DNA from: an uncultured Clostridia bacterium
Lineage (GTDB): Bacteria; Bacillota; Clostridia; TANB77; CAG-508
Length of the DNA stretch: 34,975 nucleotides
Assembly (NCBI GenBank): GCA_947630065.1
Contig: CANRGE010000019.1
Coordinates: 1-34,975, forward strand
Reading direction: 5' to 3'
Every line of letters starts with the position of its first letter. Position 1 is the stretch's first letter. Made by a program: the position numbers and the translations under genes. Shown here in pieces: positions 17,435 to 25,857 of this stretch. Under the pieces are notes generated by a model, which was given only the letters and a program-made list of their open reading frames with translations, made no database searches and was not told where the DNA came from.

Positions 17435-18685
17435 CTATTTTTCAATAATATTTTGTACAGCTTTCATTACTCCAAGTTTTCCATATTCGTATGTTAGCCC
17501 TCCTTGCATAAATGCAACATATGGCTCCCTTATTGGAGCATCACATGATAATTCTATTGATGAACCTTGTGTAAAAGCTCCTGCTGCCATAATAACTTGA
17601 TCTGTATATCCTGGCATGTCCCATGGTTCTGGAATAGATTGTGAGTCTACTGGTGAGCCTTTTTGTATTCCTTGGCAATATTTAATTAGAGCATCTTTAT
17701 TTCCAAATTTAATTGTTTGTACTATATCAGCTCTTTTTTCATTATATAATGGTTCTGGTTCAAATCCTAAGTCTTTTAATATTTTACTTGCAAATACTGC
17801 TGTTTTTAAACTACTTGCTACAACACTTGGTGCAAAAAATAATCCTTGTAATATGCTTTTGTTCATTCCTAAGGATGGTCCTACTTCTTTTCCTTGTCCT
17901 GGACTAGTTAATCTTTCTGCAGCAAGATCAATTAATTCTTTTTTACCTGCTATATATGCTCCATTTGGTGCAATTCCTCCACCTAAGTTTTTTATTAACG
18001 AACCTACTATAACATCTGCACCTACTTGTGTTGGCTCTATTTTTCCAACAAACTCACAATAGCAATTATCTATCATAACTATTATATTTTCATCTATTGA
18101 TTTAATTAGTTTTATAATTTCTTCAACTTTTTCTATATTTATACTTTTTCTTAGTGAATAGCCTCTTGAACGTTGTATTTCTATTAATTTTATTCCACCT
18201 TTTTTTAATCTTTTTTCTATTGCTTGTACATCAAAATTATTATCTATTAAATCTATTTGTTCATATTTAATTCCAAATGATTTTAATGAGCTATTATTTT
18301 CCTCTATCCCTATTACAGAATCTAATGTATCATATGGTTTTCCGCAAATACTAAGCATAGTATCTCCTGGTCTTAAAAATGCAAATAATGCAACAGTTAG
18401 TGCATGTGTTCCAGATATAAATTGACTACGTACCAATGCATCTTCTGAGCCTAAAACTTCTGCAAATACTTTTTCTATCGTATCTCTTCCTATATCTCCA
18501 TATCCATACCCTGTTGTACTTCCAAAATGTACATCTGATATTTTATTATTTTGCATTGCATTTAATACTTTCAAACTATTATATTCACATATTTCTTGTA
18601 TTTTTGAAAACTCTTCTTTTATTTCTTCTTCAACTTTTTTTGATAATTCTATAATTTCTTCATTTATTCCAAATTCTTTATACAT
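17435..18685 (-). CDS. PLP-dependent methionine gamma-lyase family protein (YnbB type), 416 aa
   Basis: Matches the Met_gamma_lyase / aluminium-resistance family (PF06838): GSTTGYGYGDIGRDTIEKVF, SQFISGTHALTVALFAFLRPGD (here two overlapping stretches), IQRSRGYSLRKS, VMIDNCYCEFV and the PLP lysine in VGSLIKNLGGGIAPNG. It is cytoplasmic and probably does carbon-sulfur lyase chemistry, though the family's reaction is not firmly known. First gene of the operon with the nucleosidase-like, flavoprotein and IMPACT genes. GAAAGGAATG precedes the start region. Confidence 0.92.
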   Translation of the reverse strand: MYKEFGINEEIIELSKKVEEEIKEEFSKIQEICEYNSLKVLNAMQNNKISDVHFGSTTGYGYGDIGRDTIEKVFAEVLGSEDALVRSQFISGTHALTVALFAFLRPGDTMLSICGKPYDTLDSVIGIEENNSSLKSFGIKYEQIDLIDNNFDVQAIEKRLKKGGIKLIEIQRSRGYSLRKSINIEKVEEIIKLIKSIDENIIVMIDNCYCEFVGKIEPTQVGADVIVGSLIKNLGGGIAPNGAYIAGKKELIDLAAERLTSPGQGKEVGPSLGMNKSILQGLFFAPSVVASSLKTAVFASKILKDLGFEPEPLYNEKRADIVQTIKFGNKDALIKYCQGIQKGSPVDSQSIPEPWDMPGYTDQVIMAAGAFTQGSSIELSCDAPIREPYVAFMQGGLTYEYGKLGVMKAVQNIIEK

Positions 18686-18782
18686 GTTTAATTACATTCC
18701 TTTCTAAAACATAACTTCGATTACTTGATATCTCTTTTTATAATACAATCTTTGCAATATTATACTATTTTTTGTTCATATA

Positions 18783-18820
18783 ATCAAGAATAGGATGTAT
18801 TTTAACATCCTATTCTTGAT
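18783..18820. terminator. Terminator of the WG-repeat gene
   Basis: ATCAAGAATAGGATG pairs with CATCCTATTCTTGAT (15 bp) around an 8-base loop. It overlaps the stop codon of the WG-repeat gene. Confidence 0.7.
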
Positions 18821-20538
18821 TATATTTTATTAGTAAAATAACTTTGTCCATATCCATAATATACTTTATAATACTCTCCTATAAATTCTGGTTCTTGCTC
18901 CTCTATTGTATATTTAGGTGAAACTATAACTTCTCCTTTAGTATTAATTACTCCCCATTTGTTGTCTATACATATACCTGCATATCCTGCTTGATTAAAT
19001 TCTGTTACTTTATCATACTTATATTCAACAATAACCTCTTTATTTTTATTTGCAAATCCCCATTTATTATTTTTTTGTACTGCATATAATTCATTGTTTA
19101 TAAATATTTGTGTATTTTCTTTTTCTTCTCCTTGTTTATCAAAATATTTAGTTTGCTCATCATTAAATATTTTTACATAATCATCATATTCTTTTATTGC
19201 AGCATTTTTCATTGAAACTATTAATTTTAAATTTTCTGAATATATTTCTGATTTATTTTGAGCTATTATTTTAGCTTCAACTATTTTAGAATCTCCTATT
19301 TTTTGTATTACATCATATTTAAAATCTATTTTAGTATTATTCTTATCATCTATTATTCCCAAATTTCCATCTTGTTTTGATGCTATAAAATAATTATCAA
19401 ATAAATATTCTATATATCCATATTCTTGCTTAACTAATTCTTTTTGTTCATTATTTATAACCCCATATTTTCCTTCTTTATCTATGGTTATATAATAATT
19501 CTCATTTGCTGTTTTATTTACTATGTCATATTTATAATTTTCTAATTTATTTCCTTGTAAATCATAATATTGCGTTTCATCATTTGCAATAGCTTTTATG
19601 TATATCCCCGCTTCTTCTACTTGCTCATAATTTACTTGTACAATTTCTTTTCCCTCTATATTAAATGCTCCATATTTTGTATTCTTTTTTACTATAAATA
19701 CATTATTTTCTTTTCCATATTCTATATCTTGATATATATAATCTAATAATATTTCTTCATTTTTTAGTACACCATATTTTCCTTCTATACTTGCTATAAT
19801 GTAAGCATTCTCTGAATTGGTATTTTCTATAACTCTATATATTTCTGAATATTTTAAGTCCATTACCTTTTTTAATTTGCTATTTATATATCCATATCTG
19901 TATCCGTCTTGTGTTCTATTACTAACTATATATCCGGAATTTTTATATTTATTTTCGTTTGTATAAAATCCATCTCCTGAAACAGTATCATATTGTGGCT
20001 TTATTAATTCTGCACCTTTTGAATTTATAACCCCATATTTTCCATCTTTTCTTACAGCTAATTCGCCCTCTTTATTGGTTAGGCCTTCTATCTCATCATA
20101 TTTTGGTTTAGTTACTTGCTTTCCTTCAAAGTTTAATAATCCATATTTTCCATCTTGTTCATATTTTAACACACTTTTTTCGTATGGAGTTGCACTTACA
20201 ATTCCTTTTAATAAAATTGCATCAACACCAGTATATTGAGTAAATATTTGCTCACCTTTTTCATTTAAGATTTTTGTACTATTATCTTCTTCACATATAA
20301 ATACTGCTTTTTGTGGATTAGGAATTTTAATATTTTTATATGCTGGTTGTACTAGAATATTTCCTTTTTCATCTATAACTCCTACTCCATTTTCTGTACT
20401 TAATAAATAATATTTATATTCTGATATTTCCTCTATTTCGTATTGTTTATTTAAATTTTTATTATGGATTACTATTCCAACAGTAATCGCTACAATAATT
20501 ATCACTATTATTGATATTACTAATACATTTTTCTTCAT
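18820..20538 (-). CDS. Membrane-anchored WG-repeat protein, 572 aa
   Basis: A single N-terminal membrane segment (about 5-24) is followed by tandem WG-type repeats over the rest of the protein. Typical units are KYGLLNFEGKQVTKPKYDEI, KYGVINSKGAELIKPQYD and KWGVINTKGEVIVSPKY. Such repeats form beta-structures of unknown binding role. The C-terminal bulk would be outside the cell. It is divergent from the polysaccharide deacetylase and may share a promoter region at 20539-20695. AT-rich backbone codon use. Confidence 0.88.
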   Translation of the reverse strand: MKKNVLVISIIVIIIVAITVGIVIHNKNLNKQYEIEEISEYKYYLLSTENGVGVIDEKGNILVQPAYKNIKIPNPQKAVFICEEDNSTKILNEKGEQIFTQYTGVDAILLKGIVSATPYEKSVLKYEQDGKYGLLNFEGKQVTKPKYDEIEGLTNKEGELAVRKDGKYGVINSKGAELIKPQYDTVSGDGFYTNENKYKNSGYIVSNRTQDGYRYGYINSKLKKVMDLKYSEIYRVIENTNSENAYIIASIEGKYGVLKNEEILLDYIYQDIEYGKENNVFIVKKNTKYGAFNIEGKEIVQVNYEQVEEAGIYIKAIANDETQYYDLQGNKLENYKYDIVNKTANENYYITIDKEGKYGVINNEQKELVKQEYGYIEYLFDNYFIASKQDGNLGIIDDKNNTKIDFKYDVIQKIGDSKIVEAKIIAQNKSEIYSENLKLIVSMKNAAIKEYDDYVKIFNDEQTKYFDKQGEEKENTQIFINNELYAVQKNNKWGFANKNKEVIVEYKYDKVTEFNQAGYAGICIDNKWGVINTKGEVIVSPKYTIEEQEPEFIGEYYKVYYGYGQSYFTNKI

Positions 20539-20695
20539 TTTTATACCTCACTTTTACATAGTAATTTTATATTTTGTACATATTTTTGTCAATATAATTT
20601 ATTCTTATCTTAAAATTAATCATATTATTTAGTTTTTTTCATATTTTAATAATAAATTACTTTACAATTTCATTTTTACATACCGGGTGATTAAT

Positions 20696-21472
20696 ATGAA
20701 ATTATTTTTATTTAAAAAATATACTCTATTACTTTTTATATTATTTATTTGTGTATCTATTTCAGCTTTATTTTTTCAAAATTCTATACATTCTAATATA
20801 TTAGTAAGTTACCAAGCTGAATTTTCTAATAATTTTATTAATGAAATTCCTAATTTGATTAATGGTAACGAAAAAACTGCATATTTAACATTTGATGATG
20901 GTCCTTCTTCTATTACTCCTAAAATTTTAGACATATTAAATGATGAAAATATAAAAGCCTCATTTTTTGTTATAGGAAAAAATGTAAAACAATATCCTGA
21001 AATAGTAAAGCGTGCTTATGAAGAAGGGCATTATATTGCTAATCATACTTATTCGCATAAAAATTATAAATTATATAAAAATAATGAAAGTTTTATAAAT
21101 GAAATTAAGAATACTGACATAGAAATTGCTAATTCTATTGGAGTTAATAATTATTGTTCACATATATTTAGATTTCCAAATGGTTTTATGTCTTTTTCAT
21201 ATAAAGGTAAAAAAGAAAATACGATTAAACTTCTTAATACAATGGATTATACATATATTGACTGGAATTGTTTAAATAAAGATTCTGAAAGGAAATTTTC
21301 TAACTATCAATTATTAGAAAATTTAAAAACGACTTCTAAAAATAAAGGAACCTTAGTTGTTCTTATGCATGATACAAAAGATGTAAATGATAGTTCATTA
21401 GTATTACAAGATTCTATAAAATATTTAAAAAATGAAGGTTATACTTTTAAAAATTTTTATGATATTTTATAG
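20696..21472 (+). CDS. NodB-type polysaccharide deacetylase, membrane-anchored, about 258 aa
   Basis: An N-terminal hydrophobic segment (about 8-25) serves as a signal anchor. The NodB domain has all its motifs: AYLTFDDGPS (catalytic and metal Asp), ANHTYSH (metal His pair), FRFPNG and LMHDTKD. It would remove N-acetyl groups from peptidoglycan or another extracellular glycan. ATG 20696 is chosen over an in-frame GTG at 20687 because CGGGTG can then act as ribosome binding site. A full dispersed repeat starts 27 bases after its stop. Confidence 0.92.
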   Translation: MKLFLFKKYTLLLFILFICVSISALFFQNSIHSNILVSYQAEFSNNFINEIPNLINGNEKTAYLTFDDGPSSITPKILDILNDENIKASFFVIGKNVKQYPEIVKRAYEEGHYIANHTYSHKNYKLYKNNESFINEIKNTDIEIANSIGVNNYCSHIFRFPNGFMSFSYKGKKENTIKLLNTMDYTYIDWNCLNKDSERKFSNYQLLENLKTTSKNKGTLVVLMHDTKDVNDSSLVLQDSIKYLKNEGYTFKNFYDIL

Positions 21473-21499
21473 TTAATGTGTAAAAATTTTATTTTTGAG

Positions 21500-21668
21500 A
21501 ACAAATCTCGCTTCGCGAGACCTTTTCTCTAGATCTTAAAGTTTGCTATCTAAATTCAAGGTCTCAAAGAAGCGTAAAGATTTGTTGACGCGAAAATTTA
21601 CAAAGTAAATTTTCTGTGCAATGTTATTTTTTTATATAATAGGAAAGTAGAACTTTCCTATTATATAA
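21500..21668 (+). repeat. Dispersed 169-bp three-hairpin repeat, copy 2
   Basis: Nearly identical to copies 1 and 3 over its whole length, with all three hairpins intact. It forms the left boundary of the less AT-rich three-gene cassette; copy 3, in the same orientation, is the right boundary. Confidence 0.87.
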
Positions 21669-21670
21669 AA

Positions 21671-21713
21671 AAGGAATCACTTTTTATGTTATAAACATAG
21701 AAAGTGATTCCTT
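21671..21713 (-). terminator. Terminator of the 82-aa cassette gene
   Basis: AAGGAATCACTTT pairs with AAAGTGATTCCTT, with an inner TATGTT/AACATA stem. On the minus strand it is followed by TTTTTTATATAA. Confidence 0.75.
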
Positions 21714-21728
21714 AGTAATTAATTTGTG

Positions 21729-21977
21729 CTAGAGAAAAATTACTTTTCTTTCATAGTCTAAGCCAACTTCTTTAGCAGAACAAAACATTGAAAAAATCCC
21801 CATACTAATTTTTTCCGCATATTTTCTATATTCAGGTTCTGCATATATTGCTATTTCATTTTCTTGTAAGTTTACATTAGCTGTACCTACTTTTTTCAAA
21901 ATATGTTTTCCATAACTTTTGTATAGTTTAAAATGATATTGGTCAATCTGCTCTACAACAAGTTTTTTCCGAAACAT
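21729..21977 (-). CDS. Cassette gene A, 82 aa, unknown
   Basis: ATG 21977 is chosen because AAAGGAGGAAA lies just upstream. The product is a small mixed alpha/beta protein without signal peptide (MFRKKLVVEQIDQYHFKLY...); no family is recognised. Codon 3 is an in-frame CGG, so shifting there would end translation at once; in this gene CGG must be read as a sense codon if the protein is made. It is the last of three minus-strand genes lying between two direct repeats, each with its own spacing and dyads, suggesting separate transcripts. Confidence 0.6.
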   Translation of the reverse strand: MFRKKLVVEQIDQYHFKLYKSYGKHILKKVGTANVNLQENEIAIYAEPEYRKYAEKISMGIFSMFCSAKEVGLDYERKVIFL

Positions 21978-22075
21978 ATATTTCCTCCTTTCAAACCAAT
22001 TGGTTAGTTGCACAAAATTGCTACTTTTTTGCTATATTATCATATTTTATGTCTACTGTCAATCTCTCTATGCAC

Positions 22076-22111
22076 CAAAATAGCCAATAACCTTGAGTTA
22101 TTGACTATTTT
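22076..22111 (-). terminator. Terminator of the 122-aa cassette gene
   Basis: CAAAATAG and CAATAAC pair with GTTATTG and CTATTTTG, with one mismatch, around CTTGA, about 50 bases downstream of cassette gene B. Confidence 0.65.
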
Positions 22112-22162
22112 GATGTTTTACAATATATTAATTGCATTTTTTATTAAATTATCTTTTGTTTT

Positions 22163-22531
22163 TTAACCATAAAATTTTAGGTTAATTGAATCGCCCTTAC
22201 TGTACTTCCTTACATTATTAAACAACTCTTGAGAAAAAACAACAATGTGGTCTTGTGGTTTCATATCCCTTAAAAAAAACTCCAGAATACTCCATTGGCT
22301 GCCACTTAGGTAGCTTGCTGGCTGTATTACATATGTATTTTCATACCTAGCAACACCTATCATTGCGAATCCATCTTGTGTTTGATTATCTATCATATCT
22401 TGATAAACAAACACTTCGTCTGGTGTATTGTTTTTTAATAAGTCCCGAGAATTGCATAGCTCTTGAAGTTCTTTTAATAACTTGTATTTAGCCTCTACAT
22501 TTTTCATATGGACTTTTCCAATAAACGGCAT
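22163..22531 (-). CDS. Cassette gene B, 122 aa, unknown
   Basis: The start follows GAAAGGAG (minus strand, just above 22531). The product is soluble: MPFIGKVHMKN, then a helical segment KYKLLKELQELCNSRDLL, then a beta-rich part (AMIGVARYENTYVIQPASY). No family is recognised. Composition is visibly less AT-rich than the backbone and it contains an in-frame CGG Arg codon in CNSRDLL. It lies between cassette genes A and C with dyad-rich spacers on both sides. Confidence 0.6.
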   Translation of the reverse strand: MPFIGKVHMKNVEAKYKLLKELQELCNSRDLLKNNTPDEVFVYQDMIDNQTQDGFAMIGVARYENTYVIQPASYLSGSQWSILEFFLRDMKPQDHIVVFSQELFNNVRKYSKGDSINLKFYG

Positions 22532-22580
22532 AATTCTACTCCTTTCATTAAATATAAAATAAAGGTTTTCGTGTTACAAC

Positions 22581-22633
22581 AATATTTATAATCCTAAATG
22601 GAATTATAAATATTACCTAGCATATAACTAGGT
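22581..22633. promoter_or_regulatory. Two adjacent dyads upstream of cassette gene B
   Basis: AATATTTATAAT pairs with ATTATAAATATT (12 bp perfect) and ACCTAG pairs with CTAGGT. They lie upstream of gene B's start and downstream of gene C, so they may be an operator region or a leader structure. Confidence 0.4.
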
Positions 22634-22690
22634 TTTGAATTATTTTATCATCTTTTATATAAATATGCAATAAATAACTTATTATAATTT

Positions 22691-22715
22691 TAGGAGGACT
22701 TAATTAGTCCTCCTA
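22691..22715 (-). terminator. Terminator of the 141-aa cassette gene
   Basis: TAGGAGGACT pairs with AGTCCTCCTA around TAATT, ten bases from the stop codon, followed on the minus strand by AAAATTATAAT. Confidence 0.6.
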
Positions 22716-22724
22716 TTGCATAGT

Positions 22725-23150
22725 TTAGTCACACATCTCCAGATCCATTGGCAAATCACCTTCAAAAATAGTCCCATCGTCATTCATAAAAATGACTGAT
22801 GTGTTGAAATTGGAAGTACTGCAAAATCTATGCAGAATTCTATTGTTTATTATAATAGAATCCCTATAAGAATATGCCTTACCTTTATTCTCGCGAAACT
22901 TACTTTCAATTTTACATTTTTCTTCATCTGAAAGCACAATAAAAACAACTTGCCTATCGTGTCCACGGTAAAAAAGGTATCTTTTGCAGTTCTCTTCTTG
23001 TGATACTCCCATATAATGAAATGGTCTTTCACCATACAGGAATGAATGAATTGGATGAATACTTTCAAGATACTTTCTTGCTTTTATTACATCTTGATTC
23101 TTCCGCGCTCCTTTCTTAAGAATAGTGTTTTTTTGTGAAATTTCTAACAT
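22725..23150 (-). CDS. Cassette gene C, 141 aa, unknown
   Basis: ATG 23150 is preceded by GGAGAGGAG; an upstream in-frame extension lacks a binding site. The protein is soluble and mixed alpha/beta (HPIHSFLYGERPFHYMGVSQ, RQVVFIVLSDEEKCKIESKF as two separate stretches) and ends FNTSVIFMNDDGTIFEGDLP. I do not recognise a family. It has an in-frame CGG codon (GARKN). It is the first gene, on the minus strand, of the block bounded by repeat copies 2 and 3. Confidence 0.6.
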   Translation of the reverse strand: MLEISQKNTILKKGARKNQDVIKARKYLESIHPIHSFLYGERPFHYMGVSQEENCKRYLFYRGHDRQVVFIVLSDEEKCKIESKFRENKGKAYSYRDSIIINNRILHRFCSTSNFNTSVIFMNDDGTIFEGDLPMDLEMCD

Positions 23151-23262
23151 AAAACTCCTCTCCTTTACTATGCTTAACCAAACGGTTCTTTCCATTATAG
23201 CACTATCATAAAAAATGTACAATACATTTTAAAAGTATTATATTTCTCTAAAATATAAAGAG

Positions 23263-23431
23263 AACAAATCTCGCTTCGCGAGAACTTTTCTCTACATCTT
23301 AAAGTTTGCTATCTAAATTCAAGGTCTCAAAGAAGCGTAAAGATTTGTTGACGCGAAAATTTATAAAATAAATTTTCTGTGCAATGTTATTTTTAATATA
23401 ATAGGAAACTAGAACTTTCCTATTATATTAA
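23263..23431 (+). repeat. Dispersed 169-bp three-hairpin repeat, copy 3
   Basis: Same orientation and extent as copies 1 and 2, with a few substitutions that weaken stems (GAGAAC for GAGACC, GGAAACT for GGAAAGT). It is the right boundary of the three-gene cassette and lies before a decayed gene. Confidence 0.85.
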
Positions 23432-23460
23432 AATTATGGTTGGCAATCGCCACCCACTTT

Positions 23461-23740
23461 TCATTCTTTTGGTTTGTAAAGAAACACCCAATAAGCATCT
23501 TCTAACTCATACTTAACAAGCAGTAAAGCCTCTTTCCAGAATGGAAATCATCCTTAAACCGAACATATTTGCCTTCCTGAATAAGAATTGTTGCCTCCTC
23601 TGCCCAATTTAAAATTCTTAAAAGTATATGGATTTGTTATAGTTTCAAATATTGCAGTATTCATATCAATCGGCTTTTTAAACTTTGTCTTCGCAAAAAG
23701 ATAATATGTATCAGTAATAATTCTTCTCTCTTTTTCTCAT
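23461..23740 (-). pseudogene. Decayed gene of unknown function
   Basis: Protein-like segments occur in different frames on the minus strand: IDEKKREELL, TDTYYLFAKTKFKKPIDMN, EEATILIQEGKYVRFKDDF, and WKEALLLVKYELEDAYWVF ending in LYKPKE and a stop at 23461-23463. At least three indels separate them. Unlike the interruptions in the mobile element, these are not C insertions before glycine codons; a CGG (YVRFK) is read in frame. Composition resembles the neighbouring cassette, so this is probably a fourth, broken cassette gene. Confidence 0.6.
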
Positions 23741-24973
23741 CTATTCTTTTTTTATTTCCTTTTTAGATAGAATTAATGTATATAATTTTATACTTATTAT
23801 TATTTCTATAATTGATAATATAAGTAATACTGTTATTACTGTAATCATTGGATTATTTACTAAAATTATTGTAAAAATTAAACTCATTATTGCTCTTACA
23901 ACTTTTCTTGATAGTTCCATTGTTGTTAATAATGATTGCTGTTCTTCTTTTTCGACATTTCTTAATGCTAAATCTTGCATATATACTTTAAATGGATCTC
24001 TAATAAATAATATAATTATATATCCTAAACTCATAATACTAAATTTTAGTATTATAAAGTTTCTAATAAAATAACCCAGTATCATTAAAACAACAGATAT
24101 ACTCAATAATACTGGTAAAATTACCCCTACTTTTTCTTTATATTTGCTATGTATCTTATTAAATGCCATATTAGAAATAACTCTTACAATACGAGAAATA
24201 CATAAAATAGCACCTATTATTAAAGCTGTTTTTTCCACATCAAAGTTTAAAAGTAATTCTTGTTGTATAAATAGTTTTCCATTTGATTGCCCAGAATTTA
24301 CAATAGGATAGAAGAGACCATAAGAAACAATCAGTACTATAATTAGCTTAGTATAATTTATTTTTGTTTTAGATTCTTTTTTAATTTCTTTCTTAATCTT
24401 ATTGTATTTAGAATAATCTACTATGTAAAATGATAATATAAAGCATATTAAACAAAAAGTAATGCACCCAAACATTGGTAAATAATTATTTAAATTAAAC
24501 ATTAAACTTGCAATAAATGAGATAATCATTGTTACTGTCGCATATATAGTATTAGATTTTGTTTTAACTTTTATATATTCATTATTCCTATTTTGTAATT
24601 CAAGATTATTCTTTAATACTGCATTTGACATATTTTGAAATGTAAATGCGATTTCATAAATAACCTTACCTAAAGCTATAACTAAATAATTTTGCCCAAA
24701 TGTTAATAATAGACTAGATATTAGCAATAACATTGAACCTAATCTTACTGAATTTGTATTTCCAATTTTCTTAATAATATTTAATAGTGGTACTTGTAAT
24801 GCTATACAAGTTATTAGTGATACAGTAGTTAAAGAAACTATTTGTGATGCATTAAAATTTTTTACAACTGTTAAAAATAAGGTATCTATTGCCACCCAAA
24901 ATAGCAAATCCTCTGACAGACCAGAGTACCAAGGAAATATCTTATTAAACTTTGTCATTTTTTCTTGTTTCAT
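23741..24973 (-). CDS. MFS transporter, 410 aa
   Basis: About twelve hydrophobic membrane helices across the length, with a central charged loop (YSKYNKIKKEIKKESKTK, about 190-207) between the two six-helix halves: major facilitator superfamily architecture. The start at 24973 is preceded by TTGGAGAG. No substrate-specific motif is recognised; drug or sugar export are possible. A truncated relative of its C terminus lies at 25407-25612 next to the mobile element, suggesting a former tandem pair. AT-rich backbone codons, no CGG. Confidence 0.85.
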   Translation of the reverse strand: MKQEKMTKFNKIFPWYSGLSEDLLFWVAIDTLFLTVVKNFNASQIVSLTTVSLITCIALQVPLLNIIKKIGNTNSVRLGSMLLLISSLLLTFGQNYLVIALGKVIYEIAFTFQNMSNAVLKNNLELQNRNNEYIKVKTKSNTIYATVTMIISFIASLMFNLNNYLPMFGCITFCLICFILSFYIVDYSKYNKIKKEIKKESKTKINYTKLIIVLIVSYGLFYPIVNSGQSNGKLFIQQELLLNFDVEKTALIIGAILCISRIVRVISNMAFNKIHSKYKEKVGVILPVLLSISVVLMILGYFIRNFIILKFSIMSLGYIIILFIRDPFKVYMQDLALRNVEKEEQQSLLTTMELSRKVVRAIMSLIFTIILVNNPMITVITVLLILSIIEIIISIKLYTLILSKKEIKKE

Positions 24974-25046
24974 TTTTCTCTCCAATTTATCTTTTTCTAC
25001 ATAATAATAACATAAACATTCTTTAATTTAGAGTTACCTAAATAAA

Positions 25047-25087
25047 AAAGTCAAATATTATTTTATCATATAAACTATTTGACTTTT
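25047..25087. terminator. Hairpin terminator upstream of the MFS gene
   Basis: AAAAGTCAAATA pairs with TATTTGACTTTT (12 bp). It lies between the MFS gene and the remnant at 25140 and most likely ended the latter's minus-strand transcript. Confidence 0.6.
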
Positions 25088-25139
25088 CTAATAAAGTGTG
25101 CATAATAAAGATGAAAAATGAGAACCGCAGATGATGTGG

Positions 25140-25220
25140 TTACCACTTAATACAAGTAATAACGACACATTCTACTATCTCATCCTCTATGTTTAATACT
25201 ATACAGTATTTTCTAATAAA
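25140..25220 (-). pseudogene. Possible C-terminal remnant of a lost gene
   Basis: A short minus-strand frame reads CIVLNIEDEIVECVVITCIKW-like residues (shown as CIVLNIEDEIVEC and VVITCIKW) before a stop at 25140-25142. No start or binding site is present, and codon use is less AT-rich than around it. The rest of 25088-25356 holds nothing I can support. Confidence 0.25.
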
Positions 25221-25356
25221 AAACAAGCAAACAAAACAAATTTTCTTAATTATTTACATATTTTTTATAAAATATAAACTTTTTTGTTCTTATTCATTCA
25301 TTTCTATTACCATTGCTAGATAAAAACATCTATGCGATATTCTAGAAAAATATAAG

Positions 25357-25408
25357 AATATACAGAAATGGAGTGATAGAATAATCTATCACTCCATTTC
25401 TGTATATT
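25357..25408 (-). terminator. Strong terminator after the truncated MFS remnant
   Basis: A perfect 24-bp stem with an ATAA loop; the right arm contains TCTATCACTCCATTTC. It overlaps the stop codon of the remnant at 25407. Confidence 0.8.
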
Positions 25409-25612
25409 AATTTAATAAATAATCTTTGTTTATTTTATTTAATGTATATGCAAAAACTATGTACATTAAAGTAAATGCAACAATTAAAACTGAAATAATA
25501 TTTAAGTTAAATCCTATTTTTGAAATAAATATTAATATTAAATACCCTAAACTCCTTGAAATGTTTATCATAATTTCAAACCATGTTCTTCGTAATAAAT
25601 TTTTAATTGATT
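25407..25612 (-). pseudogene. Truncated MFS transporter C terminus
   Basis: The minus-strand frame reads LLRRTWFEIMINISRSLGY, then two hydrophobic helices (LILIFISKIGF, ISVLIVAFTLMYIVFAY), ending in LNKINKDYLLN and a stop at 25407-25409. The WFEIMINISRSLGYLILIF region corresponds to MELSRKVVRAIMSLIF in the intact MFS gene next door. The 5' part is missing and a stop codon precedes the fragment. The mobile element begins about 75 bases upstream, so insertion or later deletion probably removed the rest. Confidence 0.6.
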
Positions 25613-25641
25613 AAATGTTAGAACTTTGTATTATTTTAAAA

Positions 25642-25684
25642 TTAGAACACCAAGTTCTGATTTCTCAAAACACTTGGTGTTCTA
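25642..25684. terminator. Hairpin at the left edge of the mobile element
   Basis: TTAGAACACCAAGT pairs with ACTTGGTGTTCTAA (14 bp). It directly abuts the left attachment-like sequence. Confidence 0.55.
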
Positions 25685-25685
25685 A

Positions 25686-25704
25686 TGGTGCAAATGTCCG
25701 GAAT
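25686..25704. other. Left attachment-like sequence (att)
   Basis: TGGTGCAAATGTCCGGAAT matches the tRNA-Leu end TGGTGCAGATGGCCGGAAT at 34516 in 17 of 19 positions. It adjoins the integrase end of the element. Confidence 0.6.
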
Positions 25705-25828
25705 AATTTTTATAGTTTTTAATGGTTTTTTTGCTTTTCAAAAAGTTTCTACAATGATTGTTATTATGCCATTTCCGACCATTCTTGTATTTTTTGGTTT
25801 CAATCATATATTTATGATTTTTGTACCA

Positions 25829-25847
25829 AGCGTGTATATAGCGTGTA
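25829..25847. repeat. Left arm-type integrase sites
   Basis: Two direct AGCGTGTA octamers, starts 11 bp apart (one helical turn). The same pair with the same spacing occurs at 34444-34462, inside the other end. Confidence 0.65.
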
Positions 25848-25857
25848 CACTTTTTCG

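Noticed and set aside
17616..18062. Open frame of 148 aa on the plus strand
   Set aside because: Antisense shadow of the PLP-dependent lyase; no family resemblance and no binding site.
18686..18782. Riboswitch upstream of the methionine-gamma-lyase-like operon
   Set aside because: Only about 100 bp, with no SAM riboswitch core or long-range pairing that I can see.
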